A DNA stretch of 64,000 bases from Adlercreutzia agrestimuris (GTDB taxonomy: Bacteria > Actinomycetota > Coriobacteriia > Coriobacteriales > Eggerthellaceae): positions 62,001-126,000 of the forward strand of contig NZ_CALPCX010000004.1 in the NCBI RefSeq assembly GCF_943193125.1, written 5' to 3'. This document shows positions 26,958-38,866 of this stretch, one piece after another (within the stretch, counting starts at the first letter, position 1; each line of letters starts with the position of its first letter). The notes beneath the pieces were generated by a model, which searched no databases, was not told the DNA's origin, and saw only the letters and a program-made list of their open reading frames with translations. The position numbers were made by a program, and so were the translations under genes.

Positions 26958-26995
26958 AGGGGTGTTTGCTCGAATGTTTGTGTAAACACCCCTTT
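26958..26995 (+). terminator. Terminator after the ABC exporter operon
   Basis: A 10-bp perfect stem AGGGGTGTTT / AAACACCCCT with a 16-base loop and a TTGATAATTCG tail. The U-tract is short, so efficiency is uncertain. Confidence 0.6.
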
Positions 26996-27099
26996 GATAA
27001 TTCGTGTAGCTTCTTTGCTAAAGCGTACATATTGACCCCTCTGAGGCATGCAATGAGAGCTCTATGCCGAGTGAATTATCGAATAATTTGTTAGAAATG

Positions 27100-27304
27100 C
27101 GGGTTTTTTGCCACCATATACAACTTTTTTCTCACACTGTTTTAATCTACTTTATAAATAATGCTATAAATTAAATCTATAAGAGTAAAATATTGAGAGA
27201 GAATGTGCGCTTTCGAGAGAGAAGCGCACCTTTCTAAGACGACAACTTATTGGCTGTTGACACAGTATCTTTTGCTATCTTTGCGAAAAGAGAGGGGTAT
27301 AACT
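27100..27304 (+). promoter_or_regulatory. AT-rich leader of the large adhesin gene with a hairpin
   Basis: The 353-bp gap 26952-27304 holds the preceding terminator, then a strikingly AT-rich stretch (about 27115-27195) likely to contain the promoter. A perfect 8-bp hairpin GTGCGCTT (27205-27212) / AAGCGCAC (27222-27229) follows, probably in the 5' untranslated region. SD GAGAGGGG lies before the ATG at 27305. Confidence 0.45.
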
Positions 27305-30300
27305 ATGGGCAGTGTGTCAAAACAGGTGAGCCAACGAGTTTGTGCTTTCGTCCTAGCATTGGGGTTAGTACTGTTGCTCGTTCCGACTATTCCTGAGCAA
27401 GCACATGCGGAACTGACGCAAGATCAATTGCAGGCGCATATTGTGCCAGGGATTGATCCAGATAACACCGTTATTAATCTGTTCGATTATTCAACAGGAA
27501 AAACAAGCAAGCTTGATAGTTTGGTTGTTGATGTTGTAGGTGGCACTGGAGCTAAACCGCCTTACGATAATTATGAGACATGGTTGACAGGTGAAAACAA
27601 TATTAACCGAGGTCGCTTGCTGACCTTTGGTGATGGTATGCGGCATTTGGGATATTGGAATCAAGGTCTTGTTGCTAGCTATGGCCAAATTGCCAAAGAA
27701 AACCCCGGCATGATGGGCATCGTAGAATCTGGACTTTCGGCTTCAGGCTACCCTGTCGTTAGCAATGATCCTGAAACGGGCATGAGCGCAAATCCTAAAG
27801 AATATAACACTGCATGGCGCGGCACTGGTGAAATGATTTATGGCAATGCCGGACCGCTTTTTACTACGAGCCTTGGTTCTTCTAAAGGAAATGCTAATTT
27901 CAATCCTGTGTATGGATTTAACATTGATCCTGTTGTGCAAGCAAATGCGTTGTCAGTAGCTACAACAGGTAAAGATTTGGATTTTAGTGTCTTTCCTCAA
28001 GGAAACGCTGCAGCAGCAGCGCTCACAAAACAGACGTTTGTTAACAATCCCACTGCTTACGGTGTGGACTGGTCGGGCTATGACCTCTCAGAAGACATTC
28101 GTTCATTGCAATATCTTTTCGACCCCGATCAAGAGGTAGGCGGTAAGGTCTCATATAAAAATGTTACAGGTCTTTTCCAGATGAATGATGAGGGTTATTA
28201 CTCATACGACATGCGTAATAACTTCGCTGAATTTGTTAATGATCCGGTGGAAAACGACGAGGGACAAATTGAAAGTGATGGGCATTTCGTTTTATATGAT
28301 CAGCCTGCTGGTAACCGCACCGACAGCGGTAAGCCGGGTAATTTCTTCCCCTTCAACTCTGCAGCAAAGGCTTTTAAGGTTGATGGCTCAGGTAATTTAG
28401 TAAACAACATGAATGCAAATAGCCAGGGTAATGAAGAAGCCGTTAACCATCATCTCGGTATGACGCTTGAAACAACCTTTAGGCAGCCTGTTGATGGCAA
28501 GGTAGGCACTAACGACATGGTCTTTGAATTTGCCGGAGACGATGATGTTTGGGTGTTTGTTGATGATGTGCTCGTGCTGGATATGGGTGGCATTCACTCC
28601 GAAATTTTTGGCACGATCAACTTTGCAACGGGCGATGTGTTTTTGGGTCCTGCTTTCGATACTAATGGTATTCCTGGCGATCCCGAGGCAGCCGCAGTTA
28701 TAAAAACTAATCTCTATGACCAGTTTGACGCAGCCAACGCCCTTGATACTGAGCGCTGGAAAGGAAACACTTTTGCATCTAATACAAGCCATACGTTAAA
28801 GATGTTTTACCTAGAGCGCGGCAATTACGACTCATCTATTGCGGTGAACTTCAACTTGCAGCCCGCTCTTTATCAGCAGATTTACAAGGTTGACCAATAT
28901 GGAGACCCGCTTGAGGGTGCTGAGTTTGACCTCTATGCGGTTCGCCCGAAGGATGGCACAATTCCAACGATATCTAACACGTCCAGCTTTACGCTTGATG
29001 ATGTTGAAATTGTTGGTGGAGCTTTAACGCATCTTGTGACTGACGCATCAGGTGTTGCGCGCTTTGAAGACCTGACTACCCGAGCCCAAGAAGTTGTCGA
29101 CCCTTTCAACTTCTCGGATCGCTATAACGCTGAAACAGGGGAAGGGCTGCTCTACATTCTTCGTGAGACAAAAGCTCCGGCTGGTTATAAGTCAACTCCG
29201 CAAGACTTACTTTTGCGCTTTGAACCGCAATACACCATGCTTGTCGTAAATAATCGCTATCAGACTGGTGCTTACGCAAGCTTTGTTAGCAGTATTACTG
29301 GCAATGTTGGTTCGGTGTTCTATGGCCAGATCGGAAAAGATGGCGGTCTTGTTGATAAGATTCCGGGTACCGATCCTGTTCCGGTAGATGTGCAAGAGGA
29401 CGGATTGGTTGTTGTTGTTCCAATGATTCGCGAGACTTTAAACGGGTCTTCGCAGTGGCTACCGCTTTATGGAGATAATCTTTCTGGTTTTAAGGCGGTA
29501 CATTACGAGCAAGCGCGTGATAGCGAATATGAAGAGATAAAGCGTGCGGCGCGTGTTGTGACACTCAATGGTGCGCTTTTGCAAGCAGGCGTTGTTCATA
29601 ATTCAAAGAAAACAGGAGGTCATGCCACGGGCTGGTATTTGGATTGGAATGATGACGAAAACCGCTTAACGGGCTATCTGGAAAACCTCCCAGGTCGTGC
29701 AGATCGTTATTTGCTGCAAAATCCTGATGGTGATATGCGCAACTTCTATGCAATTATCAAGCCTGCTCAATTGGCAGATGCGTTGGAGATTACGCCTGAA
29801 GAATTGCATAATATGACAAGCGAAGAACGATATGCAGCGCTTGGTGCTAAGGTGGCTGCAGCGATTGAAGCTGACGGAGGGGAGCGCGGCGAGCACTACG
29901 ACAAAATTGTGAACGCCATTAACCCAGAGCCTGATCCAGTAGAGCAGCGAGGCTATTGTCCGCTGGATATTAAAGCATTCATTCGTGACTTCCGTTCGCG
30001 CATTTACATTCCAAATGAGCAGCGTCAATTGCGTGTTGTGAAGGTTGACCAAAGCGGTACACCAAGAAATGGTGCGGTGTTTGCGCTCTATGAGTCCTAC
30101 GAAGATGCGCAGGCAAATGATGTTTCTCGTGCTGTTTCTCAGGGCGAGACGGCCGATGTTGCAGGCCAGTCGGGCATGCTGGTATTTGAGCCCCGTCAGG
30201 CGCATGCATCACACGATGAGGGTGCGGTTGCGGGTTATGGAGATATGATCTGGCCGGACACACGCCTTGACGGTGTTGCTCGCAGCTATTGGTTGCGCGA

Positions 30301-31870
30301 AGTAAGCGCTCCGGCTGGTTGTGAGATTAATCCAGCTATTATTGAAGTGAAAGCTGGCGTGTATTCAATCTATGCCGATGCAGGATCTGAAGATGATGGC
30401 GTAAAGGTTATGGCAGGTGTTGGTAAGCTGGCACAAACCATGGTGAAATACGCTTCTGAAGGTGATGTTAATGTTACCCTTCGTGACATTACTGCAATTG
30501 CACAGCACCAAGATTCAGATTCATTTGCTATTGACGGCTGGAAAGATACCGAGCTTCCGCTCACGGGCGATGAAGTGAAGCTCTTGCGTTCTATGGATCT
30601 TCATTATGGTGTCAATGCGACTATTGACTATGGTCTGCATGATTCTGATGGTGGCAAGAATTATCAACCGTTCTTTGTTTCTGATACCGGCTATATTCGT
30701 GCGCGCGTAGAACAAGACTACGACTATCACAATGATCCCGATGACCCGTACTATTCAACTGCTGAGCAGGACGATTTGACGGGGCAGGATATTACAGGTT
30801 TGTTCTCATTGGTTAATACGGTTGTGGTAACAGACCAAGATCCAACGTTGCCGGGTATTGGTACGCTGGTACTTTCAAAGATGGTGTCTGGTCAAGATGT
30901 ACCTGCAGAAGATTATCTTCGTAACTATCATTTTGAGGTTCGCCTGTATGATCCGAAGGGTAACGAGCTGACTGATGATTACTACTACTACGGACGCGAT
31001 CGCACGGGCTATGTGAAAAGCGGCGACATCTTAATGCTTTCACATGCTGAAGAGTTGCGTATTTTGGGCGTGCCAGAGGGCACTACCTATAAGGTGATAG
31101 AGCAAGAGGCCAATTCGGATGGCTACTATACGCGACCTGCTGATGGCACGTTTGAAGGCAATGTTGTTGCTGGTGGCACGCATGTAATGGCATTTAGGAA
31201 CATTCGTGGCGTTCGTCCTCCTGAGGCTGAACTAAGCATCATAAAAGAGCAATCACTCAATGGCGGTGAGTTTACCTCTGATGTGCTCAATGTTAAGCCA
31301 GCAGATGTGGTGACGTATCGCTTGACGGTCAACAATGACAGCGAGGGTCCGGCGTTTGATGTGGTGGTTCGCGACATGATTCCTGAAGGATTGACCTATG
31401 TTGAGGGGTCGGCAAGTCATGATGGAGTGTTTGCCGATGGACAGTTGGTTTGGAATGTGGGCGATTTAGAGGCGCAGAGCTCGGTGTCGGTTACCTTTGA
31501 TGTGGTAGTGCCTGAAGTTGATGAGCCAACAACCTGGGTTAACATGGGTACGGTGACATCTACGGACGATCACGGCAATGAAGGGGATCCTGATGACTCG
31601 AATGAAGTGCTCATTAAGACACCTGACGCCCCCGATCCAACCCCTGGTCAAACACCAGGTGATGAACCTGGCAACAATCCTGATGATCCGTCAACACCCG
31701 GTGATAATCCTTCGACATCAACTCTGACGCCGTTGCCGCACTCTGAAACTGATTCTGGTAGCGGAACTGACTTGGCTGACACAGGTGATGTTGACTACGC
31801 GTTAGTTGGCGGTTTGGGAATAGCGGCCTTAGGTGTGGCTCTTGTTGCGCGGCGCCGCATGAGTGCGTAG
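27305..31870 (+). CDS. Giant sortase-anchored surface adhesin (fibro-slime, SpaA-like, DUF11 domains)
   Basis: 1,521 aa from ATG 27305; upstream in-frame codons have no SD. A Sec signal peptide (residues 1-35, cleavage after AHA). A large N-terminal region contains a fibro-slime/PA14-like core near 404-435 (FEFAGDDDVWVFVDDVLVLDMGGIHSE). SpaA-type prealbumin folds lie near 522 (YKVDQYGDPLEGAEFDLYAV) and 908 (RVVKVDQSGTPRNGAVFALYE), expected to form intramolecular isopeptide bonds. A pilin-like module near 1185 (LVLSKMVSGQDVPAEDYL) precedes a DUF11 repeat near 1307, then a Pro/Asp/Gly-rich wall spanner, LADTGD, a hydrophobic helix and RRRMSA. Probably a host- or partner-adhesin. It is monogenic, with a strong terminator after it. 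Confidence 0.9.
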   Translation: MGSVSKQVSQRVCAFVLALGLVLLLVPTIPEQAHAELTQDQLQAHIVPGIDPDNTVINLFDYSTGKTSKLDSLVVDVVGGTGAKPPYDNYETWLTGENNINRGRLLTFGDGMRHLGYWNQGLVASYGQIAKENPGMMGIVESGLSASGYPVVSNDPETGMSANPKEYNTAWRGTGEMIYGNAGPLFTTSLGSSKGNANFNPVYGFNIDPVVQANALSVATTGKDLDFSVFPQGNAAAAALTKQTFVNNPTAYGVDWSGYDLSEDIRSLQYLFDPDQEVGGKVSYKNVTGLFQMNDEGYYSYDMRNNFAEFVNDPVENDEGQIESDGHFVLYDQPAGNRTDSGKPGNFFPFNSAAKAFKVDGSGNLVNNMNANSQGNEEAVNHHLGMTLETTFRQPVDGKVGTNDMVFEFAGDDDVWVFVDDVLVLDMGGIHSEIFGTINFATGDVFLGPAFDTNGIPGDPEAAAVIKTNLYDQFDAANALDTERWKGNTFASNTSHTLKMFYLERGNYDSSIAVNFNLQPALYQQIYKVDQYGDPLEGAEFDLYAVRPKDGTIPTISNTSSFTLDDVEIVGGALTHLVTDASGVARFEDLTTRAQEVVDPFNFSDRYNAETGEGLLYILRETKAPAGYKSTPQDLLLRFEPQYTMLVVNNRYQTGAYASFVSSITGNVGSVFYGQIGKDGGLVDKIPGTDPVPVDVQEDGLVVVVPMIRETLNGSSQWLPLYGDNLSGFKAVHYEQARDSEYEEIKRAARVVTLNGALLQAGVVHNSKKTGGHATGWYLDWNDDENRLTGYLENLPGRADRYLLQNPDGDMRNFYAIIKPAQLADALEITPEELHNMTSEERYAALGAKVAAAIEADGGERGEHYDKIVNAINPEPDPVEQRGYCPLDIKAFIRDFRSRIYIPNEQRQLRVVKVDQSGTPRNGAVFALYESYEDAQANDVSRAVSQGETADVAGQSGMLVFEPRQAHASHDEGAVAGYGDMIWPDTRLDGVARSYWLREVSAPAGCEINPAIIEVKAGVYSIYADAGSEDDGVKVMAGVGKLAQTMVKYASEGDVNVTLRDITAIAQHQDSDSFAIDGWKDTELPLTGDEVKLLRSMDLHYGVNATIDYGLHDSDGGKNYQPFFVSDTGYIRARVEQDYDYHNDPDDPYYSTAEQDDLTGQDITGLFSLVNTVVVTDQDPTLPGIGTLVLSKMVSGQDVPAEDYLRNYHFEVRLYDPKGNELTDDYYYYGRDRTGYVKSGDILMLSHAEELRILGVPEGTTYKVIEQEANSDGYYTRPADGTFEGNVVAGGTHVMAFRNIRGVRPPEAELSIIKEQSLNGGEFTSDVLNVKPADVVTYRLTVNNDSEGPAFDVVVRDMIPEGLTYVEGSASHDGVFADGQLVWNVGDLEAQSSVSVTFDVVVPEVDEPTTWVNMGTVTSTDDHGNEGDPDDSNEVLIKTPDAPDPTPGQTPGDEPGNNPDDPSTPGDNPSTSTLTPLPHSETDSGSGTDLADTGDVDYALVGGLGIAALGVALVARRRMSA

Positions 31871-31914
31871 GTTGCACACCCTGCGCTTTGCGCTCACGCA
31901 TGCAGAAGCGATGC

Positions 31915-31976
31915 AAGCCCGGCTCTCTTGGGTTTCCAGCAAGTGGAAGCCTAAGAGGCCGGGCTTTTGCTTACTT
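31915..31976 (+). terminator. Long-stem terminator after the adhesin gene
   Basis: AAGCCCGGC at 31916-31924 pairs with GCCGGGCTT; an inner stem CTCTT/AAGAG and GTTTCCA/TGGAAGC extends it, followed by a T-run. It lies between convergent genes. Confidence 0.85.
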
Positions 31977-31994
31977 ATGTGTAGGGGGCGACGT

Positions 31995-33098
31995 CTATTC
32001 CGAGCAAATAAACATAGCGTCGCCAAAACTCAGAAGTCTATAGCGCTTTTCGATGGCGTGATTGTAGGCGGCAAGGATGTGTTCGCGTGAGCTGAAGGCA
32101 CTCACGAGCATCATGAGCGTTGAGCGTGGGACGTGGAAGTTAGTGATGAGCGCATCTACAGTTTTGAATTCATAGCCAGGCAGAATGTAGAGCGAAGTTG
32201 CTTCTCTATCGCGTGGAGTGAGGCCGCCTTCGCCACCGTTGGCTTCCGGATCCCAGGCGCTCTCGAGACTGCGAACGCTCGTTGTGCCCACTGCAACAAC
32301 GCGACCGCCGCGTGCATGTGTCTCATTGATGGCATCAATGGTGTCTTGCGAAACAGTGTAATACTCGGTGTGAATGGTGTGCTTAGTGGGATCTTCTTCG
32401 TCTACCACGCGAAATGTGTCTAGACCAACTTCTAGCTCAACCGTTTTCCAGCCAACACCCATCTCACGCAAACGATTGATAAGTTCCGGCGTGAAATGAA
32501 GTCCCGCCGTTGGGGCGGCTGCAGAACTTTCGCGGCGCGAATACACCGTTTGATAAAGCTCCTCGTCACCGGTGTAATTGCGAATGTAAGGCGGAAGAGG
32601 TGTGTGTCCGACAGCATGGAGAGCTTCGTCAAGTGAAGGTAGATCGGTGGTAAGTTTAGCAACGCGTTCGCCTTTTTGTGCACCTTGCGCCCAATCAATA
32701 ATTTCGGCACTTAACACAACTTCTCCGGCGTCATTAGTAAAATCCACCACTGCGCCTGTTCCGGGTTTAAGTCGTTTACCAGGGCGAACAAGCACCTCCC
32801 AATAGGCAAGACGATTGGTGCGCGGTTCAGGTCCTCCGGTCTCTCGCAGCAAAAAAACCTCGGCTGCCCCACCGGTATTGCGCTTACTTCCTAACAGCCT
32901 TGCAGGCAAGACGCGCGTTTCATTTGCAACGAGAAGGTCTCCTGGGCGAAGGTAGTTAACGATATCGGAAAAAATACAGTCCTCCACCTGACCTGTTTCG
33001 CGATTCATTACCAAAAGATTGCATGCATCGCGCACTTGGGCAGGCGCTTGTGCAATCAGTTCCGAGGGAAGCTCGTAATCAAAATCATCGGTCTTCAT
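31995..33098 (-). CDS. queA: S-adenosylmethionine:tRNA ribosyltransferase-isomerase
   Basis: 367 aa, full length. It transfers and isomerises the ribose of SAM onto preQ1-modified tRNA, giving epoxyqueuosine. Diagnostic stretches: FDYELPSELIAQAPAQVRDACNLLV at the N-terminus, RPGDLLVANETRVLPARLLG, and the C-terminal block GRVVAVGTTSVRSLESAW...TNFHVPRSTLMMLVSAFSSREHILAAYNHAIEKRYRLLSFGDAMFI. It follows queH on the same strand by 46 bases and is the middle step between Tgt and QueH. Confidence 0.97.
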   Translation of the reverse strand: MKTDDFDYELPSELIAQAPAQVRDACNLLVMNRETGQVEDCIFSDIVNYLRPGDLLVANETRVLPARLLGSKRNTGGAAEVFLLRETGGPEPRTNRLAYWEVLVRPGKRLKPGTGAVVDFTNDAGEVVLSAEIIDWAQGAQKGERVAKLTTDLPSLDEALHAVGHTPLPPYIRNYTGDEELYQTVYSRRESSAAAPTAGLHFTPELINRLREMGVGWKTVELEVGLDTFRVVDEEDPTKHTIHTEYYTVSQDTIDAINETHARGGRVVAVGTTSVRSLESAWDPEANGGEGGLTPRDREATSLYILPGYEFKTVDALITNFHVPRSTLMMLVSAFSSREHILAAYNHAIEKRYRLLSFGDAMFICSE

Positions 33099-33144
33099 GT
33101 CAGGTAAATCCTTGTCGTCGATATTCGGTCAGTCTGTTGCACGA

Positions 33145-33906
33145 TCAATTATGCGTGCGTGGCGTGGGTTCTGCCTCAGATTGTTCTTGTGCTTTGTTGG
33201 CAAGTCGTATTTGTTTTAGGATCTCGCGTTTGCGCTGCTGTTTTTTGTCGTAGGCTGCACGCTGCGCTTTGCGAGCCATTTGTGCCGCCTGTTCTTCGGC
33301 GCGTTCTGCCGCATGTTCAGCGGCATGTGCTGCCCGAGCTGCTGCTCGAGCAGCCTTGCGCTCTTCGCGTTCGGCAGCAGCTTCAGCTGCAGAAATACGA
33401 CATCCACACCAGTTTTGACGATACATTCCCAGCGCTTTACTGCGACGCGTAGCTTCGTCATAAAAGGGTCGATAGTCCTCAAAGAGTGGTGTGAGGTGTG
33501 CCTCTTTTGCTGCAGCCTCAAGCTCTTCTTTGATGATGTCAGTGTATTGGTAAGGACTGACTGATAGGGTGGTGCCAAGCGCTTCAAAACCATGCGAAGC
33601 CGCATAGGCAGCACTTTGACGAAATCGAAGGCGATAGCATGCACGACAGCGTTCTTCGCGATTGCGTGAGCAGACCGCATCATGCACAGCCGCCTCCCAA
33701 GCAGCGGGTTCGTAAGAGCCTTCAATGACGGGGAGGCGCTGTTCGTCTGCCCAGCTGCACAGCACTTCACGGCGCCTTTCGTATTCGTCGGCGGGTGCAA
33801 TATTGGAATTTGCGTAGTAGATTGTAAGGTCATGCCCTGCTTCTTGCAGCTTGCGCACTGGCTCAAGCGAGCACGGTCCGCAGCACGCATGTAGTAACAG
33901 CTTCAT
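33145..33906 (-). CDS. queH: Epoxyqueuosine reductase QueH with a charged C-terminal coiled coil
   Basis: 253 aa. The QueH (DUF208) core occupies residues 1-180: LLLHACCGPCSLEP with the Cys-Cys pair, then CRACYRLR and YRQNWCGC, which supply the Fe-S and metal cysteines for reducing epoxyqueuosine to queuosine without cobalamin (QueG is the B12-dependent alternative). The last ~70 residues form a highly charged Ala/Glu/Arg/Lys helix (AAEREERKAARAAARAAHAA...), unusual for QueH, which normally ends near residue 180-200. First gene of the queH-queA pair. Confidence 0.93.
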   Translation of the reverse strand: MKLLLHACCGPCSLEPVRKLQEAGHDLTIYYANSNIAPADEYERRREVLCSWADEQRLPVIEGSYEPAAWEAAVHDAVCSRNREERCRACYRLRFRQSAAYAASHGFEALGTTLSVSPYQYTDIIKEELEAAAKEAHLTPLFEDYRPFYDEATRRSKALGMYRQNWCGCRISAAEAAAEREERKAARAAARAAHAAEHAAERAEEQAAQMARKAQRAAYDKKQQRKREILKQIRLANKAQEQSEAEPTPRTHN

Positions 33907-34013
33907 ACCTATTTACTCCTTTTGTCCGCTGGTAATACTAGCACGACTGCGCAATAGCCTATACTACCCAACAGACTTTTATCGAACAGTGCACATGAAA
34001 CAAGGAGATCTCT

Positions 34014-35955
<1,942 letters not shown>

Positions 35956-36114
35956 ATCAGGGATCTGTTCTTGGAAAAAAGGGTTGCATAGTTTATGCAT
36001 TCTTCTTAAATGAGATAGATTTTATGGCACAATAGGAAAGTTGGAATTCAGGCGTCCTGCTGAGGGAAATGGGCGCTCATTATCACTGCAGGAAGACATA
36101 GAGGAGAGTTTGCT

Positions 36115-38844
36115 ATGGCAACATCTCAAGCTGGTCAGAAGAAGCGATCAGCAACAACCTCAACCAATCGTCGTAACGTTTGGCTTTTGGTTTTAAGCAC
36201 CCTTTTGGTTATTGGTTCAATCTTTTTGTTCACCCCTCCGCAAGAAAAGATCAACCAAGGTCTTGATATCCAAGGTGGTCTATCGGTGGTGCTGACGGCT
36301 CATAGTACAAATGGTGAGCCCGTCACAAATGAAGAGATGGAAAGTTCGCGCGCCATTATTGAAAGCCGCGTCAACGCGCTGGGCGCTTCAGAGGCGGTTG
36401 TGCAGGTGCAAGGTACCGACCAGATCCTGGTGCAAATTCCAGGTTTGTCTGATACCGAAGAGGCTTTAAACACCATTGGCAAAACAGGTAGTTTGGTTTT
36501 TGCTCGTCTTGATTCATTTACCGATGAGACAGTTCGCGAGGAAATTGAAAAAGGCGAATATGGCACCATGGGTACATATACCGATGATTTTGGTATGTCA
36601 TTTCCTACAGGCGAAGTACAGCATCTCAGCGTTGAGCCAGGAACCTATACGCCGCTTGTTACCGGCTCAGAAATCACCAGTGTATCCATTGGGCGCACCT
36701 CTGAAACAGCAAGTGATTATGCAGTTAACATCACGCTTAACAGCGAAGGTGCGAAGGCGTTCGCTCAGGCAACCTCAGAATTGGCAGCTACGCATGGTCA
36801 AATTGTCATCATTTTGGACAACGAAGTACAATCGGCACCCGCAGTACAAAGCGAGATCCCGAATGGCCAAGTCCAAATTACCGGTGGATATTCCCTTGAT
36901 GAAGCTCGCAACATGCAGACCGTCCTAGAGTCTGGTTCGCTGCCCGTGAACTTCGAGTATGCTCAAAGCCAGGTTGTTGGACCGACCTTGGGTCAAGATG
37001 CACTTGCTTCAGGCGTGCTGGTGGCAGCTATTGGCATGATCATTGTTATTCTGTATTTGCTGTTCTTCTATCGTGGTCTGGGCATTATTACGGGTGCAGC
37101 TATGGCAGTGTTCGCCATTTTGTATCTGGGTATTTTGGCGGCTTTGTCAGCGTTTGGTTTGTTTAGCTTGTCGCTTGCTGGCATTGCAGGTATCGTTTTG
37201 ACCATCGGTATGGCAGCTGACTCTTCCATTTTGACGGTAGAGCGTTTCCGTGAAGAAATCCGTATGGGCAGAAGCGTGCGCGCAGCATCCATCACTGGTG
37301 TAAAGCATGCAATCTTGACATCAATTGACGCCGACCTTGTTACCTTGGTTTCTGCACTGTCGCTGTTCTTCTTGGCGGCAGCTTCGGTAAAGGGCTTTGG
37401 CATGACGCTGGCACTGGGCATCTTCTGCGACATTGCCATGATGTTGATTTTCAAAGCGCCACTCATTCGCGTTTTGGCGCCTCGTGTTATCGCAAAGAAT
37501 CCGGGCTTCTGGGGTATTAATGACTCGTTGCAAGCTGCTGCAGATTACAAAGCTCTGGCAACAGCTGAAGGGCAACCCATAGCTGCTGCAGAAACCGCGC
37601 AAGAGATGAACCCGGCAGAATCTGCTGAGATTGCTGAGGCACGCGATGGTAAAGCAGGGGCGGCTGCCGAAGCGCAAGCGCGTCATCCTCGCGGTCGTTT
37701 TATTAAGCGAGACATTAATTTCTTAGGCTATCGTAAGATTTTCATGACCATTGCCGCGGTTGCGGTAGTACTTTCGCTTGCGCTCATTGGTATTCGCGGT
37801 TTGAATTTTGGTATTGAGTTTGTTGGTGGTACCTCTATTGCCTTCCAGAATACCGGAGATATCTCTATCGAACAGATGCGTGATGCATTTAACGAAGCCG
37901 ATGAACCTGATGCGGTTATCCAAACTACCAATACTGACGGTCAAGAAGGCTTCTTGGTTCGCACCACTACAACAAGCCCTGAAGAAGCCGCAACGCACGC
38001 AAATCAAGTGGCGGATACCTTAGGGCTTTCCACGGAGAGTTTCCAGGTCACTACCATAGGTCCCGACTGGGGTGCAAGCGTCGTTCAGGCATCGCTTATC
38101 GCATTTTTCGTGTCCATTATTTTGATTATTATCTACATTGCTATTCGCTTTGAATACAAGATGGGCTTTATGGCAGTGGTTTCACTTCTGCACGTACTTA
38201 TCGTGGTTGCAGGTGTGTACGCCTTGGTTGGACGCGAAGTTAACCCGAATACCATTGCGGCATTGCTCACTATTCTGGGTTATTCGCTCTATGACACCGT
38301 TGTTGTTTTCCATCGCATAAACGAAAACATGAAGGATGTCTCTGGCATTAAGTGCTCATTTATGACGATGGCAAACCACTCTATCAATCAGGTGTTTATT
38401 CGCTCCTTGAATACCACTATTTCTTCGCTTATTCCGGTTTTGGCTATGCTGTTCTTTGGCGGCGAAACGCTCAAGGACTTCGCTTTTGCTATGGCAATTG
38501 GTTTGGCGCTTGGTTCTTATTCAACAATTGCGGTGGCATGCCCGTTGTTTGCACTTTGGAAGACGCGCGAGCCAAAATATGCAAAGTTGCAGAAGAAATA
38601 CGGTAACGAGATTGGTCGCTTTGAATTTGGTAAACTTGCTCCAGCTGAAGGCAAAGGTCATGCTGTTAGCGTGCAAGGTGTGAGCACTAAAGGTGCAAGC
38701 GCGGGTGCAACCGTAAGCGTAGAAGCCAAGAAGGTAGCTAGCGCAACACCCTCAAAAGAGCCAGCGGGTGCATCCTCGGCAAAGCAAACATCTGCTAAGC
38801 CGGCCAAAGGCAAGCGTCGTAAACGTCCTGAAAAGAAGCAGTAG
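36115..38844 (+). CDS. secDF: Fused protein-export subunit SecDF
   Basis: 909 aa with both SecD and SecF in one chain and about 12 membrane helices. SecD half (about 1-470): TM1 at 22-42, QGLDIQGGLSVVLTAH, a large P1 head, and a GSLPVNFEYAQSQVVGPTLGQDAL stretch. A ~65-residue Ala/Glu-rich cytoplasmic linker (about 475-540) joins to SecF (about 540-820: GLNFGIEFVGGTSIAF, VGPDWGASV-type junction, LLTILGYSLYDTVVVFHRINENM, NTTISSLIPV). A low-complexity Lys/Ala tail ends in KGKRRKRPEKKQ. It uses the proton gradient to pull secreted proteins through SecYEG. No yajC lies before it. Confidence 0.95.
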   Translation: MATSQAGQKKRSATTSTNRRNVWLLVLSTLLVIGSIFLFTPPQEKINQGLDIQGGLSVVLTAHSTNGEPVTNEEMESSRAIIESRVNALGASEAVVQVQGTDQILVQIPGLSDTEEALNTIGKTGSLVFARLDSFTDETVREEIEKGEYGTMGTYTDDFGMSFPTGEVQHLSVEPGTYTPLVTGSEITSVSIGRTSETASDYAVNITLNSEGAKAFAQATSELAATHGQIVIILDNEVQSAPAVQSEIPNGQVQITGGYSLDEARNMQTVLESGSLPVNFEYAQSQVVGPTLGQDALASGVLVAAIGMIIVILYLLFFYRGLGIITGAAMAVFAILYLGILAALSAFGLFSLSLAGIAGIVLTIGMAADSSILTVERFREEIRMGRSVRAASITGVKHAILTSIDADLVTLVSALSLFFLAAASVKGFGMTLALGIFCDIAMMLIFKAPLIRVLAPRVIAKNPGFWGINDSLQAAADYKALATAEGQPIAAAETAQEMNPAESAEIAEARDGKAGAAAEAQARHPRGRFIKRDINFLGYRKIFMTIAAVAVVLSLALIGIRGLNFGIEFVGGTSIAFQNTGDISIEQMRDAFNEADEPDAVIQTTNTDGQEGFLVRTTTTSPEEAATHANQVADTLGLSTESFQVTTIGPDWGASVVQASLIAFFVSIILIIIYIAIRFEYKMGFMAVVSLLHVLIVVAGVYALVGREVNPNTIAALLTILGYSLYDTVVVFHRINENMKDVSGIKCSFMTMANHSINQVFIRSLNTTISSLIPVLAMLFFGGETLKDFAFAMAIGLALGSYSTIAVACPLFALWKTREPKYAKLQKKYGNEIGRFEFGKLAPAEGKGHAVSVQGVSTKGASAGATVSVEAKKVASATPSKEPAGASSAKQTSAKPAKGKRRKRPEKKQ

Positions 38845-38866
38845 TCAGGATAGAAAGGGGCAAGGT

